Part shown: positions 19,153 to 28,248 of the stretch, in pieces
How positions within the stretch are numbered: position 1 is the first letter of the stretch
Layout of the letters: every line of letters begins with the position of its first letter
NCBI GenBank assembly: GCA_039636795.1
Contig: CP143430.1
Coordinates: forward strand, 2,232,001 to 2,296,000
Direction of reading: 5' to 3'
DNA: 64,000 bases
Origin: Micrococcaceae bacterium Sec5.1
GTDB lineage: Bacteria; Actinomycetota; Actinomycetes; Actinomycetales; Micrococcaceae
Program-made: the position numbers and the translations under genes
The notes under the pieces: model-generated
What the model saw: the letters and a program-made list of their open reading frames with translations, nothing else
The model's database searches: none
Told to the model about the DNA's origin: nothing

Positions 19153-20300
19153 ATGACAAAACAGATGACAAAAGACCTGGACCGACGGATTGACGACGTT
19201 TCCACCGGCGATACACCAACGCATGACCGTTCGGGCACCACCGAGCTCTTCGCAGGTGCGAGAGACACTGAGCCCGAGGACCTAGCGACGGTCACCTTTG
19301 GGGAGTACGAGCCCGCCCGGCGGGCACTTGTGCCCGTCCTGGCCTTCAGCGGTATCGCTATTGCCGCCATGCAGACCCTCACCGTCCCCATCATCGCTGA
19401 CCCTCCTCGCCTACTGAACGCCACAGCATCCGACTCGGCCTGGGTTGTCACCTCGACGCTCTTGGCAGGGACGGTCGCCGCCGCGGTTTTGGGGAAACTC
19501 GGCGACATGTATGGCAGACGCAAACTGTTCCTCATTGCTCTCGGATTGATGGTCGCGGGGTCACTGATCTCGGGATTCAACTCGGATCTTGTGCCGATGA
19601 TCATCGGCCGTGCCGTGCAGGGCGTCGCCCTGGGAGCCATTCCGCTGGGCATCGGAATCATCTGGGAGCAGGTGCCTCCCGATCGGCGGAGCACCGCGAT
19701 AGCGGTGATGAGCGGCTCCATCGGAGTCGGTGGTGCACTCGCCATCCCGATCGCTGCGCTCGTAGCCTAAGAACTCGACTCGCACTGGCTGTTCTTCGGC
19801 ACGGCTGCCCTTGGTGTACTCGCCATGATCGGACTGGTGTTCGTGGTTCCCGAAAGCCGGAATCGTGTCTCGGGCCGGTTCGATCTTGTCGGCGCGCTCG
19901 GACTCACGCTCGGCCTTGTCGCTCTGCTGCTCGCGATCTCTCGGGGTGCTGAGTGGGGTTGGGGAATGCCCTCACAGTAGGACATTTCATCGCGGCAGTT
20001 GTCGTCTTGCTGGCCTGGGGACTCTACGAGTTGCGCGTCCAGGACCATCTGGTGAACCTGCGCTCTGCCTCACGCCGCCAGGTCCTTCTCACCAACCTCT
20101 CCGCGATCAACGTGGGGTTGGCGTTCTTGGCAGTGACGCTGGTTCTCCCCCAAATTAATTGCACTTGCCGACATCCACCGGGTACAGAATGGGTCTGTCC
20201 ATGGTCGCCGCCGGAATCTGTGGGGCCCCGATGGGACTTTCGATGATTGCGGTCGCACCGCTCGCGGCACGCCTGTCAACTGCAGGCGACGCGTTGATGT
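19153..20300 (+). pseudogene. Drug-resistance MFS efflux transporter (EmrB/QacA type), broken
   Basis: The N-terminal half reads cleanly (ARRALVPVLAFSGIAIAAMQTL, GKLGDMYGRRKLFLIALGLM, GRAVQGVALGAIPLGIGI) until a TAA at 19768-19770. The same frame continues (HWLFFGTAALGVLAMIGLVFVVPESR) to a frameshift near 19965. Further pieces follow to QVLLTNLSAINVGLAFLAV and STGYRMGLSMVAAGICGAPMGL near 20260 in shifted frames. Sequence similarity to efflux pumps stops near 20300, leaving about half of a 14-segment transporter. It cannot make a working pump. Confidence 0.8.
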
Positions 20301-20330
20301 TTAAGCGACGAAGTTTTCGGTTCCAAGGTC

Positions 20331-20425
20331 GGCGCGGTAGCGCCCTGGTTGCGTGGAGGGCCCGCCCAGCGATCATGCGGCATATCAGAATGACAAGCAG
20401 CGATGGAACTTCTGCCTGTCCATCG
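20331..20425 (+). repeat. Dispersed ~95-bp repeat, copy 1
   Basis: Matches 36735-36836 in the same orientation. Shared blocks include AGCGCCCTGGTTGCG, CGCCCAGCGAT and TATCAGAATGACAA. It lies at the breakpoint of the efflux pseudogene. Confidence 0.6.
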
Positions 20426-20653
20426 ATGCCGAGCAACCAAGCGGCATGACTTATCAAGACAAGGTCGGTTCAGAACGCGGCCGCCATTGCGGCTCGGCGT
20501 GGGGGAGGCTCCACAAAGGGGAAAGTGGCGGATTTTAGGATTGCAAATGTCTGTTGAAGGGGGAGCCAAGTCTGTGAGGAGAAAGGAAAAGCGCATCCCT
20601 TCGTTTTCGGAATGCGGTCGTAGGTTGAAGGCTTCAAGGGGACGGAAATCGGG

Positions 20654-20672
20654 GTGTGGACATTGTCCACAG
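20654..20672. repeat. 19-bp palindrome, left end of unit A core
   Basis: GTGTGGACATTGTCCACAG; one base from a perfect palindrome. It corresponds to 49635-49653. Confidence 0.7.
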
Positions 20673-20763
20673 TCTTGGCCTCGGACTGCGTAATACTGCC
20701 ACCGTACTGCTTCGAATTCCGCATGTTTCCGCCACTCCCAGTGTTTACAAGGCTTGGAATCCC

Positions 20764-20814
20764 GTTCGAGTCCCACCGCGGGCACGGCATACCCCCTCGC
20801 CAGAGAGGGTTTTT
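20764..20814 (+). other. tRNA-like 3' end followed by terminator (unit A)
   Basis: GTTCGAGTCCCACCGCGGGCA has the T-loop, 3' T-stem, 3' acceptor strand and A discriminator of a tRNA. The 5' T-stem strand needed to pair (GTGGG) is absent, so the tRNA body is missing. A stem CCCTC/GAGGG with a five-T run follows (20794-20814). Confidence 0.55.
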
Positions 20815-21126
20815 GCGCGTGTACATTCTGGTTGGTCGGGTTCCCTCTGACACGGGCCGCGGGGTGTGCCTGGCGCCGCGGGTCGCCTTTTTGGTTGTGG
20901 GGGAGCGGTTCAGGGTCGGGGCTAGTGGGCCCTCCACTTGCTCTGAACTGGGGTTATGGGTTCCTCTCTTGGTTCGTCGGGTAGGTCGTGGTTGTCCTAC
21001 ACCTCTTCATGGGTACGTGTGCTGGGGGCAACATGACTTCGAGAATCTGCGTCAAAGGCCTGGTCTTGGCTCGCTGCTGGCATAAGGAGATCCACCTGGC
21101 CCGGTCCTTTTGTCAGGCCAAAGGGG

Positions 21127-21145
21127 GTTTGGACATTGTTCACAT
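21127..21145. repeat. 19-bp palindrome-like site, right end of unit A core
   Basis: GTTTGGACATTGTTCACAT, a degraded copy of the palindrome that is perfect at 50113-50131. Confidence 0.6.
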
Positions 21146-21575
21146 TTAGGTCTGCTCTATTCTGACTGATTGGAAACATTGGCTTGTCCCTCCTCTGGCC
21201 TGCATTTGCACTTCATTGCATCGGAGTGGCCATTGCGACAGGCCGCCGACGCGCAAGCACTGCAAGCCCAGGGCCATTCCGCTGCGAGAGCTCCGTCGTT
21301 ACAGCCGACGGAGTGCTTTCAGGTTTGGTTTCGTGCGCGCCGTCATGCCGCGCTACGAATGAAGAGGCGGGGTCCCGCGCAAATTAATAGGGCGTAGCTC
21401 GCCCTCCGGAGCCCCATTGCTCACGCGATTGTCCGCTGAGCTTGTAGAGGCCGAAGAGTTTGCCGATAAGAACCCCTATGTCTCCATTATCGATGTAGTC
21501 TCGAATGACTGGTTGCCTGACACTTTGCCTGGTCGATGACGGGTTCGTTATGACCTCCCAACGTGATTCTCGCCC

Positions 21576-23363
21576 CTATGCTCGAACAGACGCCTCCACT
21601 GATGTTGAGGGCCCGTCGTCTTCGTAGCAGGTGATGCCGGCCAGGTCGCGTCCGGCGATGTATCCGAAGGTGAGGGCGGGGCCGAGATTGATCCCTCCTG
21701 CGGGGTAGTGGCCACCCATGACTGAGGCTTGGTCGTTGCCGGCGACGTAGAGTCCATTGATGGCTCGCCCTGCGTTGTCCAGGGCACGTGCGCGTGGATC
21801 TGTGGCAAGGCCTGCGAAGGTGCCGAAGGAGCCGGGGAGAACCTTGACGGCGTAGAACGGACCCTTTTCCAGGGGTCGGAGAGATGGGTTGGGTGTGTTC
21901 TTAGGGTCTCCGCCGTATCGGTTGAATTCGGTGGTTCCCCTGTTGAATTCGGGGTCGATGCCTTTGCGGGCGTTTTCGTTGAAGTCCGCCACGGTTTGTG
22001 CCAATGCTGTTGGATTAATGCCGCAGACGGCGGCTAGTTCTTCGATGGTGTCGCCTTTTTTCAGGTAGCCGGATCGGAGGTAGGGGAATAGTGGGACGGG
22101 GCGTGGTTTGGCCATTCCCAGGGGGAACTTGCGGACGTAGGCGGCGTCGGCGATTTGCCAGGCTTCGACCGGTTCGCCGTCGGGTGTTGCTTTGAGCATT
22201 CCTTCGACGTAGTCGTAGTAGCCGTTCGCTTCATTGACGAAACGTTTGCCGTTGCGGAGCACGCCGATGCTGCCTGGTTTGGCCCGGTCCATGATGTGGG
22301 GGAATGTTCCTGTGCGGCCGTTGCGGTAGGGAACCAGGGAGACCGGGCACCAGGCGGCGGGTGATTCGACGTTGGTGTCAAAGCTGGCCCCGACGGCTTG
22401 GGCCATCGTTATGCCGTCTCCGGTGGTTTCCTTGGGAGCCAAGGTCCAGTGTTCCTGGCCCGTGGGGGTTTTAGGGAATAGTTCTGCGCGGCGTGCCACG
22501 TCGTTGGGGAAGCCGCCCGTGGCGAGCACGACGCCGCGCGAAGCGTTGATGGTATACCTTCCGTCGGGTGAATGTACGACGGCGCCGCTCACCTTGCCTT
22601 CCTTGTCGGTGAGTAAGTGTTGGGCTGGTGTGGAGACGCGGATGTCAACACCAAGGTCGTCAGCTGATTTCAGGAGCCTGGCGATGAGTGCGGTGCCGTT
22701 GACGAGTTGCATGTTCCGACGGTGGATGAGCAGATCCAGAACGTGGAGTCCCACCCGCCATGTTGCATGGAGAAGGCCTTGGATGTTGCCCTGGGATGCG
22801 GAGAGGAATTTAGTCAGGTCGGGTCCGGCCATGACGCCCATGCCAAGGAATGAGGTTTCGTAGAGCTGGTGGCGCGCCTTTGCCCGTAGCTCGGGCTTGA
22901 TATTGCGTGCATTGAGGGGTCTGGGGCCTACGGAGCGGTTTCCTGTGCCCGCGCCAGGGGTCTGCCCATAGATGTCTTTGATCTTGGCCCCGGGGACGAA
23001 TTGGAGGCTGGTCTTGTTGTGGAAAAAGCCGACCATGTGAGGTACTGCTTCAAGGAAGGCCTCGATCCTATCCGCGTTATAGTTCCTGCCGATGCGGTGG
23101 CGCAGGTACGTGCGGAAAAGTTCCCGGTCCTCGTTGATTCCCGCGGCTTTGGCCAAGGGGTTACCTGGAGTCCAGGCCCACCCACCGGACCAGGACGTGG
23201 CACCGCCACAGACGTCCGCCTTTTCCACGACGATGACCTTCAGCCCGTGGTAGGCCGCTGTGACCGCTGCCGACAGGCCGCCTGCCCCCGAGCCGACGAC
23301 GAGGACGTCGCAGTCAAACGTGGTGCCGGAGGTTGCGCTTGATTCATTGGTTCTTATGGTCAT
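21576..23363 (-). CDS. FAD-dependent dehydrogenase (fumarate reductase/ketosteroid dehydrogenase type)
   Basis: A flavoprotein of about 595 residues. It has the dinucleotide-binding VLVVGSGAGGLSAAVTAA near residue 20, the following VVEKADVCGGATSWSGG, a second ATGGFPND motif, and a C-terminal GGHYPAGGINLGPALTFGYIAGR segment that closes the FAD site. This is the layout of FAD_binding_2 enzymes such as 3-ketosteroid dehydrogenases and flavocytochrome c-like reductases. It is probably cytosolic and acts on a cyclic or C4-type substrate. It follows the MHS transporter gene by 52 bases on the same strand. The ATG at 23363 is chosen over an adjacent GTG. Confidence 0.85.
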   Translation of the reverse strand: MTIRTNESSATSGTTFDCDVLVVGSGAGGLSAAVTAAYHGLKVIVVEKADVCGGATSWSGGWAWTPGNPLAKAAGINEDRELFRTYLRHRIGRNYNADRIEAFLEAVPHMVGFFHNKTSLQFVPGAKIKDIYGQTPGAGTGNRSVGPRPLNARNIKPELRAKARHQLYETSFLGMGVMAGPDLTKFLSASQGNIQGLLHATWRVGLHVLDLLIHRRNMQLVNGTALIARLLKSADDLGVDIRVSTPAQHLLTDKEGKVSGAVVHSPDGRYTINASRGVVLATGGFPNDVARRAELFPKTPTGQEHWTLAPKETTGDGITMAQAVGASFDTNVESPAAWCPVSLVPYRNGRTGTFPHIMDRAKPGSIGVLRNGKRFVNEANGYYDYVEGMLKATPDGEPVEAWQIADAAYVRKFPLGMAKPRPVPLFPYLRSGYLKKGDTIEELAAVCGINPTALAQTVADFNENARKGIDPEFNRGTTEFNRYGGDPKNTPNPSLRPLEKGPFYAVKVLPGSFGTFAGLATDPRARALDNAGRAINGLYVAGNDQASVMGGHYPAGGINLGPALTFGYIAGRDLAGITCYEDDGPSTSVEASVRA

Positions 23364-23415
23364 CACTCGGTTATGGCCTTCAGTGTTGTTGGGTGGTTTC
23401 GTGGCTGCTTTGGGT

Positions 23416-24759
23416 TTAGCGGTGTTCTTTGTTGGCCCACTTATAGGACCAAAGGCTTGAGACCAGTGCTATGAGGCAAAGCCCTGCGAGGAGTGCTGCT
23501 GCCGGCACCCAGCTGCCGCTGCTTGCCATCAGGGCGGTGGCGATCAGGGGAATGAAACCGCCGACGGCGCCAGCCAGTGCGTAGGCAAATCCGGCGCCGC
23601 TGTATCGGATCCGGACGTCGAACATGTCGGTGAACCACGTTTGCTGGACGCAGGTGGAGATGTTGTGTCCGAGGTTGATCAACGCGACGAAGCCAAGGAT
23701 CATCGGGAACAGATCGCCGCTTTCAAGGGCCGCGAAGAACGGGGCTGCTGCAAGCGCTGCGGCCAGTGGGCCGATGATGTAGAACCATTTCCGGCCGAAC
23801 TTGTCGGCGAGTCGGCCCCAGAGGGCAAGGAAGGGAATGGCCAGGACCATGGCGACCATGGAAGCGGTCAGGACGGTTGAGGATGGGGTATCAGTGAAGT
23901 TCTTGACATAGGCAAGTGAGAACGTGAAGCCCATGTAGAAGGTGCTTTGGTCCACCATTCTCATGCCGATCACTGCCAGGATCTTTTTCGGGCTTGTCCG
24001 CAGGGCTTCGGCCAAAGGTGCCTGGGCGGCTTTGTGTTCTTCCTTGGCTGCGGCAAACTCCGCTGATTCCGGCACGCCTGCCCTGATCCAGAGGCCGACG
24101 AGGGCGAAGAGGATGCTGATCACGAATGGCAGCCGCCAGCCCCAGGCAAGGAACTGTTCTGGGGTGGTCATGGCGGTGACCAGCGAGAACGCCGCGGTGC
24201 CGAGCAGCAAGCCAACGAACGAGCCGATCTGCACGCCGGTCGCCAGGAAGTTCCGCTTACCTGCGGGTGCGTTTTCCACCGCCATCAGGGCCGCGCCGCC
24301 CCATTCCCCGCCGACAGCCATACCTTGGATGGCCCGCAGGGTCACCAGCAGGATGGGCGCGGCGACACCGATGGCGGTGTAACCGGGGAGCAACCCGATG
24401 GCCGTGCTGGCCAGGCCCATCATGATGACGGTGATGAAGAGCATGGTGCGGCGGCCGTACTTGTCACCGAAGTGGCCGAAGATGGCCCCGCCCAGCGGGC
24501 GGAACAGGAACCCGACGGCGAAGGAACCCATGGATGCCAGCAGGCCGGCAACTTGGTTGTCGGACGGGAAGTACAGGGGACCGAAGACAACGGCAGCGGC
24601 TGTGCCATAGAGAAAGAAGTCGTACCAGTCAACGACTGCGCCGACTGTGCTGGCCAGTGCTGCACGGCGGCCTGCCCTGGCGCTGATCGTTACCGGGGGA
24701 TGGGTGGGAGTGCTCATGGCGGCAGTGCTCCCTGTGCTGGGGGTTTGGGGACTCGTCAT
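23416..24759 (-). CDS. MFS transporter, metabolite:H+ symporter (MHS) family
   Basis: A 447-residue permease with 12 predicted membrane segments and MHS hallmarks: ASTVGAVVDWYDFFLYGTAAAVVF at the start, GGAIFGHFGDKYGRRTML in loop 2-3 and AVGGEWGGAALMAVENAP in segment 5. MHS members such as ShiA and KgtP take up carboxylates, including shikimate-like acids. It is the first gene of the transporter/flavoprotein operon and faces the TIM-barrel/SDR operon across a short shared regulatory region, which suggests uptake of the substrate degraded by these enzymes. Confidence 0.9.
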   Translation of the reverse strand: MTSPQTPSTGSTAAMSTPTHPPVTISARAGRRAALASTVGAVVDWYDFFLYGTAAAVVFGPLYFPSDNQVAGLLASMGSFAVGFLFRPLGGAIFGHFGDKYGRRTMLFITVIMMGLASTAIGLLPGYTAIGVAAPILLVTLRAIQGMAVGGEWGGAALMAVENAPAGKRNFLATGVQIGSFVGLLLGTAAFSLVTAMTTPEQFLAWGWRLPFVISILFALVGLWIRAGVPESAEFAAAKEEHKAAQAPLAEALRTSPKKILAVIGMRMVDQSTFYMGFTFSLAYVKNFTDTPSSTVLTASMVAMVLAIPFLALWGRLADKFGRKWFYIIGPLAAALAAAPFFAALESGDLFPMILGFVALINLGHNISTCVQQTWFTDMFDVRIRYSGAGFAYALAGAVGGFIPLIATALMASSGSWVPAAALLAGLCLIALVSSLWSYKWANKEHR

Positions 24760-24821
24760 TGCGGTTCACCGCAACCTTTCTGTAGCTCGGCACCTTTGCC
24801 GGCGAGTGGGATAAGTGCTTT

Positions 24822-24839
24822 AATGACTACGCAGTCATT
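24822..24839. promoter_or_regulatory. Palindromic operator in the divergent intergenic region
   Basis: AATGACTACGCAGTCATT has perfect 7-base arms around ACGC. It sits between the divergent MHS transporter and isomerase genes and could control both. The adjacent LacI regulator (26548-27549) is the obvious candidate; binding is inferred. Confidence 0.55.
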
Positions 24840-24905
24840 TAGTGATTTTGATCATACGCGCATCGTTGGATCGCGGTCAAACACCCATTAAGCAGGACGG
24901 AAGTT

Positions 24906-25760
24906 ATGAACAGAACCATTGGTCTGGCCCACTTGTCAGCGTTGCATCTGAGCCCGCCCGAACTGGTCCAGGCTGCGGCCAACGCCGGCTTCACCTCTGT
25001 GGGCATCCGCGTTTACCCCGCGACAAAGGGCGAATCGAGCTACCCCATGGCGATTGGCTCCACCATGTTTGAACAGACGATTGATCGTCTCGCAGGGACG
25101 GGAATAGCGGTGCGTGATGTGGAGGTATTCACGCTCAACGGGAACCGTGGGCGCGCCGAATGGGAGGCCGTGCTTGAAGCGGGAGCTGCCCTGGGTGCGA
25201 GTGTTTTGAATGTGATCGGCAGTGATCCGGAGGGGGGCCGCCTAAGGGACAGCCTTGCGGCGCTGGTCGAAGATGCCCGCGCGTTCGGGATCAGGCCCTC
25301 CGTTGAGCCGATCTCCTACCAGCCCCTGGCATCCGTGCCTGGAGCGGGACTGCTTGTTCAGCAAACGGGATGTGGAATCATGCTCGATGTTCTTCACTTC
25401 GTGCGTGCTGGCGGCCGGATTGGCGAACTGAAGGAACTGCCGGCAGGGGCAGTGACTGTAATCCAGCTATGTGACGGCCCAGCCGACACCCCGGACTTGC
25501 CGGTCCCGCGTGCCATGCCCTTGGGACAGGACGTCAACGGATCCCCCCGGCAGATCGAATCCCGGTCAAAGAGGCTTGCCCCAGGGGAGGGTGTCTTCCC
25601 ACTCAGGGAGATCCTGGACCTCTTCCCGGACACGCCGATCAGCGTCGAAGTCCCTGACGTCCTGGCTGTAGAGGCGCAAGGCACAGTTGCCCACCTCCAA
25701 CATCTCTATGAGGCAGCCGCAACGCTGACCCGCACCCCCCCGAATACCGAAACGAAGTGA
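24906..25760 (+). CDS. TIM-barrel sugar isomerase/epimerase or dehydratase family protein
   Basis: A 284-residue protein of the xylose isomerase-like TIM barrel/AP endonuclease 2 family (PF01261). The barrel shows SVGIRVYP, VLNVIGSDP, PSVEPISY (metal-binding Glu), GIMLDVLHF (Asp) and ISVEVPD (Glu) in order. The family includes hydroxypyruvate isomerase, inosose dehydratase, ketose epimerases and 3-dehydroshikimate dehydratase; I cannot choose among them. The ATG is preceded by GGACGGAAG. The gene ends four bases into the GTG that could begin the SDR, so the two are co-transcribed. Confidence 0.8.
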   Translation: MNRTIGLAHLSALHLSPPELVQAAANAGFTSVGIRVYPATKGESSYPMAIGSTMFEQTIDRLAGTGIAVRDVEVFTLNGNRGRAEWEAVLEAGAALGASVLNVIGSDPEGGRLRDSLAALVEDARAFGIRPSVEPISYQPLASVPGAGLLVQQTGCGIMLDVLHFVRAGGRIGELKELPAGAVTVIQLCDGPADTPDLPVPRAMPLGQDVNGSPRQIESRSKRLAPGEGVFPLREILDLFPDTPISVEVPDVLAVEAQGTVAHLQHLYEAAATLTRTPPNTETK

Positions 25761-25765
25761 ACACC

Positions 25766-26551
25766 ATGAGCGAACTCACCCAAGAAACAACAACCCGAAC
25801 CGCAACCCCGGAGACCTATTGGCCCGGTCGCTTCCAGGACCAGGTGATCCTGGTGACCGGCGCCGCTGGCGGCCTCGGCTCGGACACCGCGGACCGGCTG
25901 GCACGCGAAGGTGCCACAGTTGTCTGCACGGATGTCAGCGCCGGCGGCAGGGGTGACGGCAGCAGTCCGTCGAACTGCATGGCACTGAATGTCACCCAAA
26001 GGCCGGACTGGGACCACACCGTGCAGGCCGTTCTGCAGCGGTACGGCAGGATCGACGGGGCGCTCTTTGCCCACGGCATCCAGGGACCGGAGGTTCCCGT
26101 GACGGAGATGCCGGCAGAGGGATGGGCCAGGACTCTGAGCGTGAATCTGGACGGCTGCCTCCACGGCTTGGCCAGCATCCTGCCGGTCCTCACCAAGCAG
26201 GCCTACGGCAGGATTGCCATCCTGTCATCTATTTCCGCGCGTGAAGGGAATCCGCACCAGGCGGCCTACTCGGCGTCAAAGGCTGGCCTGGTTGCACTGG
26301 TGAAAACGGCGGCCAAAGAGGTGGCCCCTTACGGTGTTACGGTCAATTCCATCGCCCCGTCCATGATGAAAACCCGGCTCCTTCAGGACCTGAGCCCTGA
26401 ACGAAACGCCCAGCTCCTCGCCAAGGTTCCCATGGGAAGGGTCGGGCTACCGGAAGAATTCTCGGCTCTGGCCTCATGGCTGCTATCCACCGAGGCCAGC
26501 TACATGACAGGCCAGACACTGGACCTCAGCGGCGGCCGCAACACCGCCTAA
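25766..26551 (+). CDS. Short-chain dehydrogenase/reductase
   Basis: A classical SDR of about 261 residues: cofactor motif TGAAGGLGS near residue 33, catalytic Tyr/Lys in YSASKAGL and the C-terminal TGQTLDLSGG. The ATG at 25766 is preferred to the overlapping GTG at 25757. It is the second gene of the isomerase/SDR operon and converges on the LacI gene with a 4-base overlap. Its C-terminal half is duplicated at 50-469. Confidence 0.9.
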   Translation: MSELTQETTTRTATPETYWPGRFQDQVILVTGAAGGLGSDTADRLAREGATVVCTDVSAGGRGDGSSPSNCMALNVTQRPDWDHTVQAVLQRYGRIDGALFAHGIQGPEVPVTEMPAEGWARTLSVNLDGCLHGLASILPVLTKQAYGRIAILSSISAREGNPHQAAYSASKAGLVALVKTAAKEVAPYGVTVNSIAPSMMKTRLLQDLSPERNAQLLAKVPMGRVGLPEEFSALASWLLSTEASYMTGQTLDLSGGRNTA

Positions 26552-27549
26552 GCGGGCGGGCCCGTCGTCCCCCGCACCTGCATATGGACCGGAAACACCG
26601 TCTTCATCGTTTCGCTGGGAGGCTCACCTTCGATCCTCCCAGCAAGACGGTCCACTGCCAGATACGACATCTCCGGGATCGGCTGATGCACAGTGGTGAG
26701 GTTGATGAAAGCCCACCGCGCCGGCCCGGAATCATCGAACCCCACCACGGAAAGCTGCTGGGGAACACTGATCCCCAGTTGCGCAGCGGCGTCCAACACG
26801 GCAAACGCCAAAGCATCCGTCACGCAATAAATTGCCGTCGGCCGGTCTTGGGTATCCAACAACTCGAGCGCGGCCCGGACCCCTTCTTCATGGGTTAGCC
26901 TAAGATGCCGAATCCAGTCCTCACGAACCTGAAGTCCACGCCGTCCCATGGCCGCCCGGAACCCGTCCTCACGGTCCCGGCCATTGGACCGGTCCCTCAA
27001 CGTGGTCAGGAGACCGATGCTCTTGTGCCCCAGGCCTTCGAGATGGGCCACGACGAGCTCGCCAGCGCGTCGGTCATCGGCAAGGACCGCCTCGACCTCA
27101 ACAGTCGTATCGTCACGGCTAAGCAAAACCGCCGGTGTCCCGCGATCCAACACCCTGCGGACGGCGGCAGAAGATTCCCGGGCCGAAACAAAAATCATTC
27201 CGTCCACCGTTGCACTGTCCAGGACATCAACTGCCTCAGGGTCAGGTGAAATGTCCGGGTCCCGGATGAGGACCATCCGATACCCGCGCTCAAGAAGCCG
27301 ATTCTGCAACGACTCAACAATGACCGGATAGATAGGGCTGGTCAGGTCAGCAACCACTACGCCCACAGCGTGTGTCCGCCGCGTCACCATCATCCGGGCA
27401 GCAGCATCGGGCACATACCCAAGCTCTCGTGCCACGGAAAGAATCCGCGCTTTCGTAGCCGGGGCAACGGATGGATGGCCCCGAAGGGCACGGGATACTG
27501 TCGACTGCGACAATCCCAAATGACGGGCCACGTCAACGCTGGTTACCAT
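26548..27549 (-). CDS. LacI-family transcriptional regulator (copy 2)
   Basis: A 333-residue LacI repressor with the HTH TSVDVARHLGLSQSTVSRALRG and an effector domain (GVVVADLTSPIYPVIVESL, VVGFDDSGPARW). The start at 27549 matches the paralogue at 1467; a longer in-frame extension to 27870 encodes ROK-kinase remnant DNA out of frame and is rejected. Upstream, GGTGAAATACGAT is conserved at the same distance from the ATG in both copies. It likely controls the flanking isomerase/SDR and transporter/flavoprotein operons. Confidence 0.9.
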   Translation of the reverse strand: MVTSVDVARHLGLSQSTVSRALRGHPSVAPATKARILSVARELGYVPDAAARMMVTRRTHAVGVVVADLTSPIYPVIVESLQNRLLERGYRMVLIRDPDISPDPEAVDVLDSATVDGMIFVSARESSAAVRRVLDRGTPAVLLSRDDTTVEVEAVLADDRRAGELVVAHLEGLGHKSIGLLTTLRDRSNGRDREDGFRAAMGRRGLQVREDWIRHLRLTHEEGVRAALELLDTQDRPTAIYCVTDALAFAVLDAAAQLGISVPQQLSVVGFDDSGPARWAFINLTTVHQPIPEMSYLAVDRLAGRIEGEPPSETMKTVFPVHMQVRGTTGPPA

Positions 27550-27660
27550 TCCACCATCGTATTTCACCTGCTGTAACGGGCGGGTGACACACCCGCCGTA
27601 AGGGAATCGGCGCTTATGGACGCGGTACCTTCCATCATGTTCGGGAGAATCGAGTGTCTT

Positions 27661-28190
27661 TAAGGGAGCTCCCTGACGTACAGGGCTGCTCCGACCAGGC
27701 CGGCGTTTTTGGCCGAGAGTGGCAGGGACAATGCGGGGCGACGATGAAAGGTCAGCAGTTCGTCCATCGCTTTTCGTAAGGCGACCAGCAGGCTTCCCCG
27801 GCTTGGGAGAGTCCACCACCGATGACGAAAACCTCCATGCGTAGGATGCTGACATACTGGCTGATGCCAAAGATCCCAGCGTCCCAGTTCCTCCGCCAGG
27901 CAGGCGCGGAGGCCGCGCGGCGTCGAGAGCCGCTCAGCTGGCTTGACCCGACTGGGCCAGCTCGGCCACGGAAAGTCAGTGTGGAAGAGTTGGACGCCTC
28001 CGACGAGGCCGGAGAGCCGGACGCTGCGGATGCCTGTCCCGCCAGGTCCGCCACGATGGCTATCGGTGCTTCAAGGGCGAGGGTGAGCCAGGTCCGCGAG
28101 GAGCATGGTGGATGGCAAGTCCGAAGAGTCCTCGACGCGTCTGAAGTGTTGCCATGACCAGTCCGGCCAGGCTTGATCGGACAGGTACCC
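27661..28190 (-). pseudogene. ROK-family kinase remnant
   Basis: The minus strand shows the C-terminal part of a ROK glucokinase-like protein in broken frames: ISQYVSILRMEVFVIGGGLSQAGE, then LRKAMDELLTFHRRPALSLP and NAGLVGAALYVRELP before a TAA at 27661. At least one frameshift lies near 27780. The upstream 28000-28190 region is degraded, and the ATPase N-terminus is absent. Confidence 0.65.
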
Positions 28191-28248
28191 CGCTATGCGT
28201 CACGTCGGGTGTGGAAGTGGGGGTGTCCCTATGCTTTTCACAAAGCGG

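Larger units (their letters stand above)
20640..21485 (+). repeat. Long non-coding repeat unit A
   Basis: Aligns along its length with 49620-50465 (unit B) in the same orientation, with scattered substitutions and small indels. It contains a GTGTGGACATTGTCCACAG palindrome at 20654, a tRNA-like 3' end, a terminator, a second palindrome at 21127, and a less conserved tail up to about 21485. No reading frame is conserved between A and B, so it behaves as non-coding DNA. The spacing between palindromes is 473 bases (478 in B). Confidence 0.75.

Noticed and set aside
27550..27870. N-terminal extension of the LacI regulator
   Set aside because: The paralogue starts at the equivalent ATG and the extension reads through the ROK-kinase remnant in the wrong frame.
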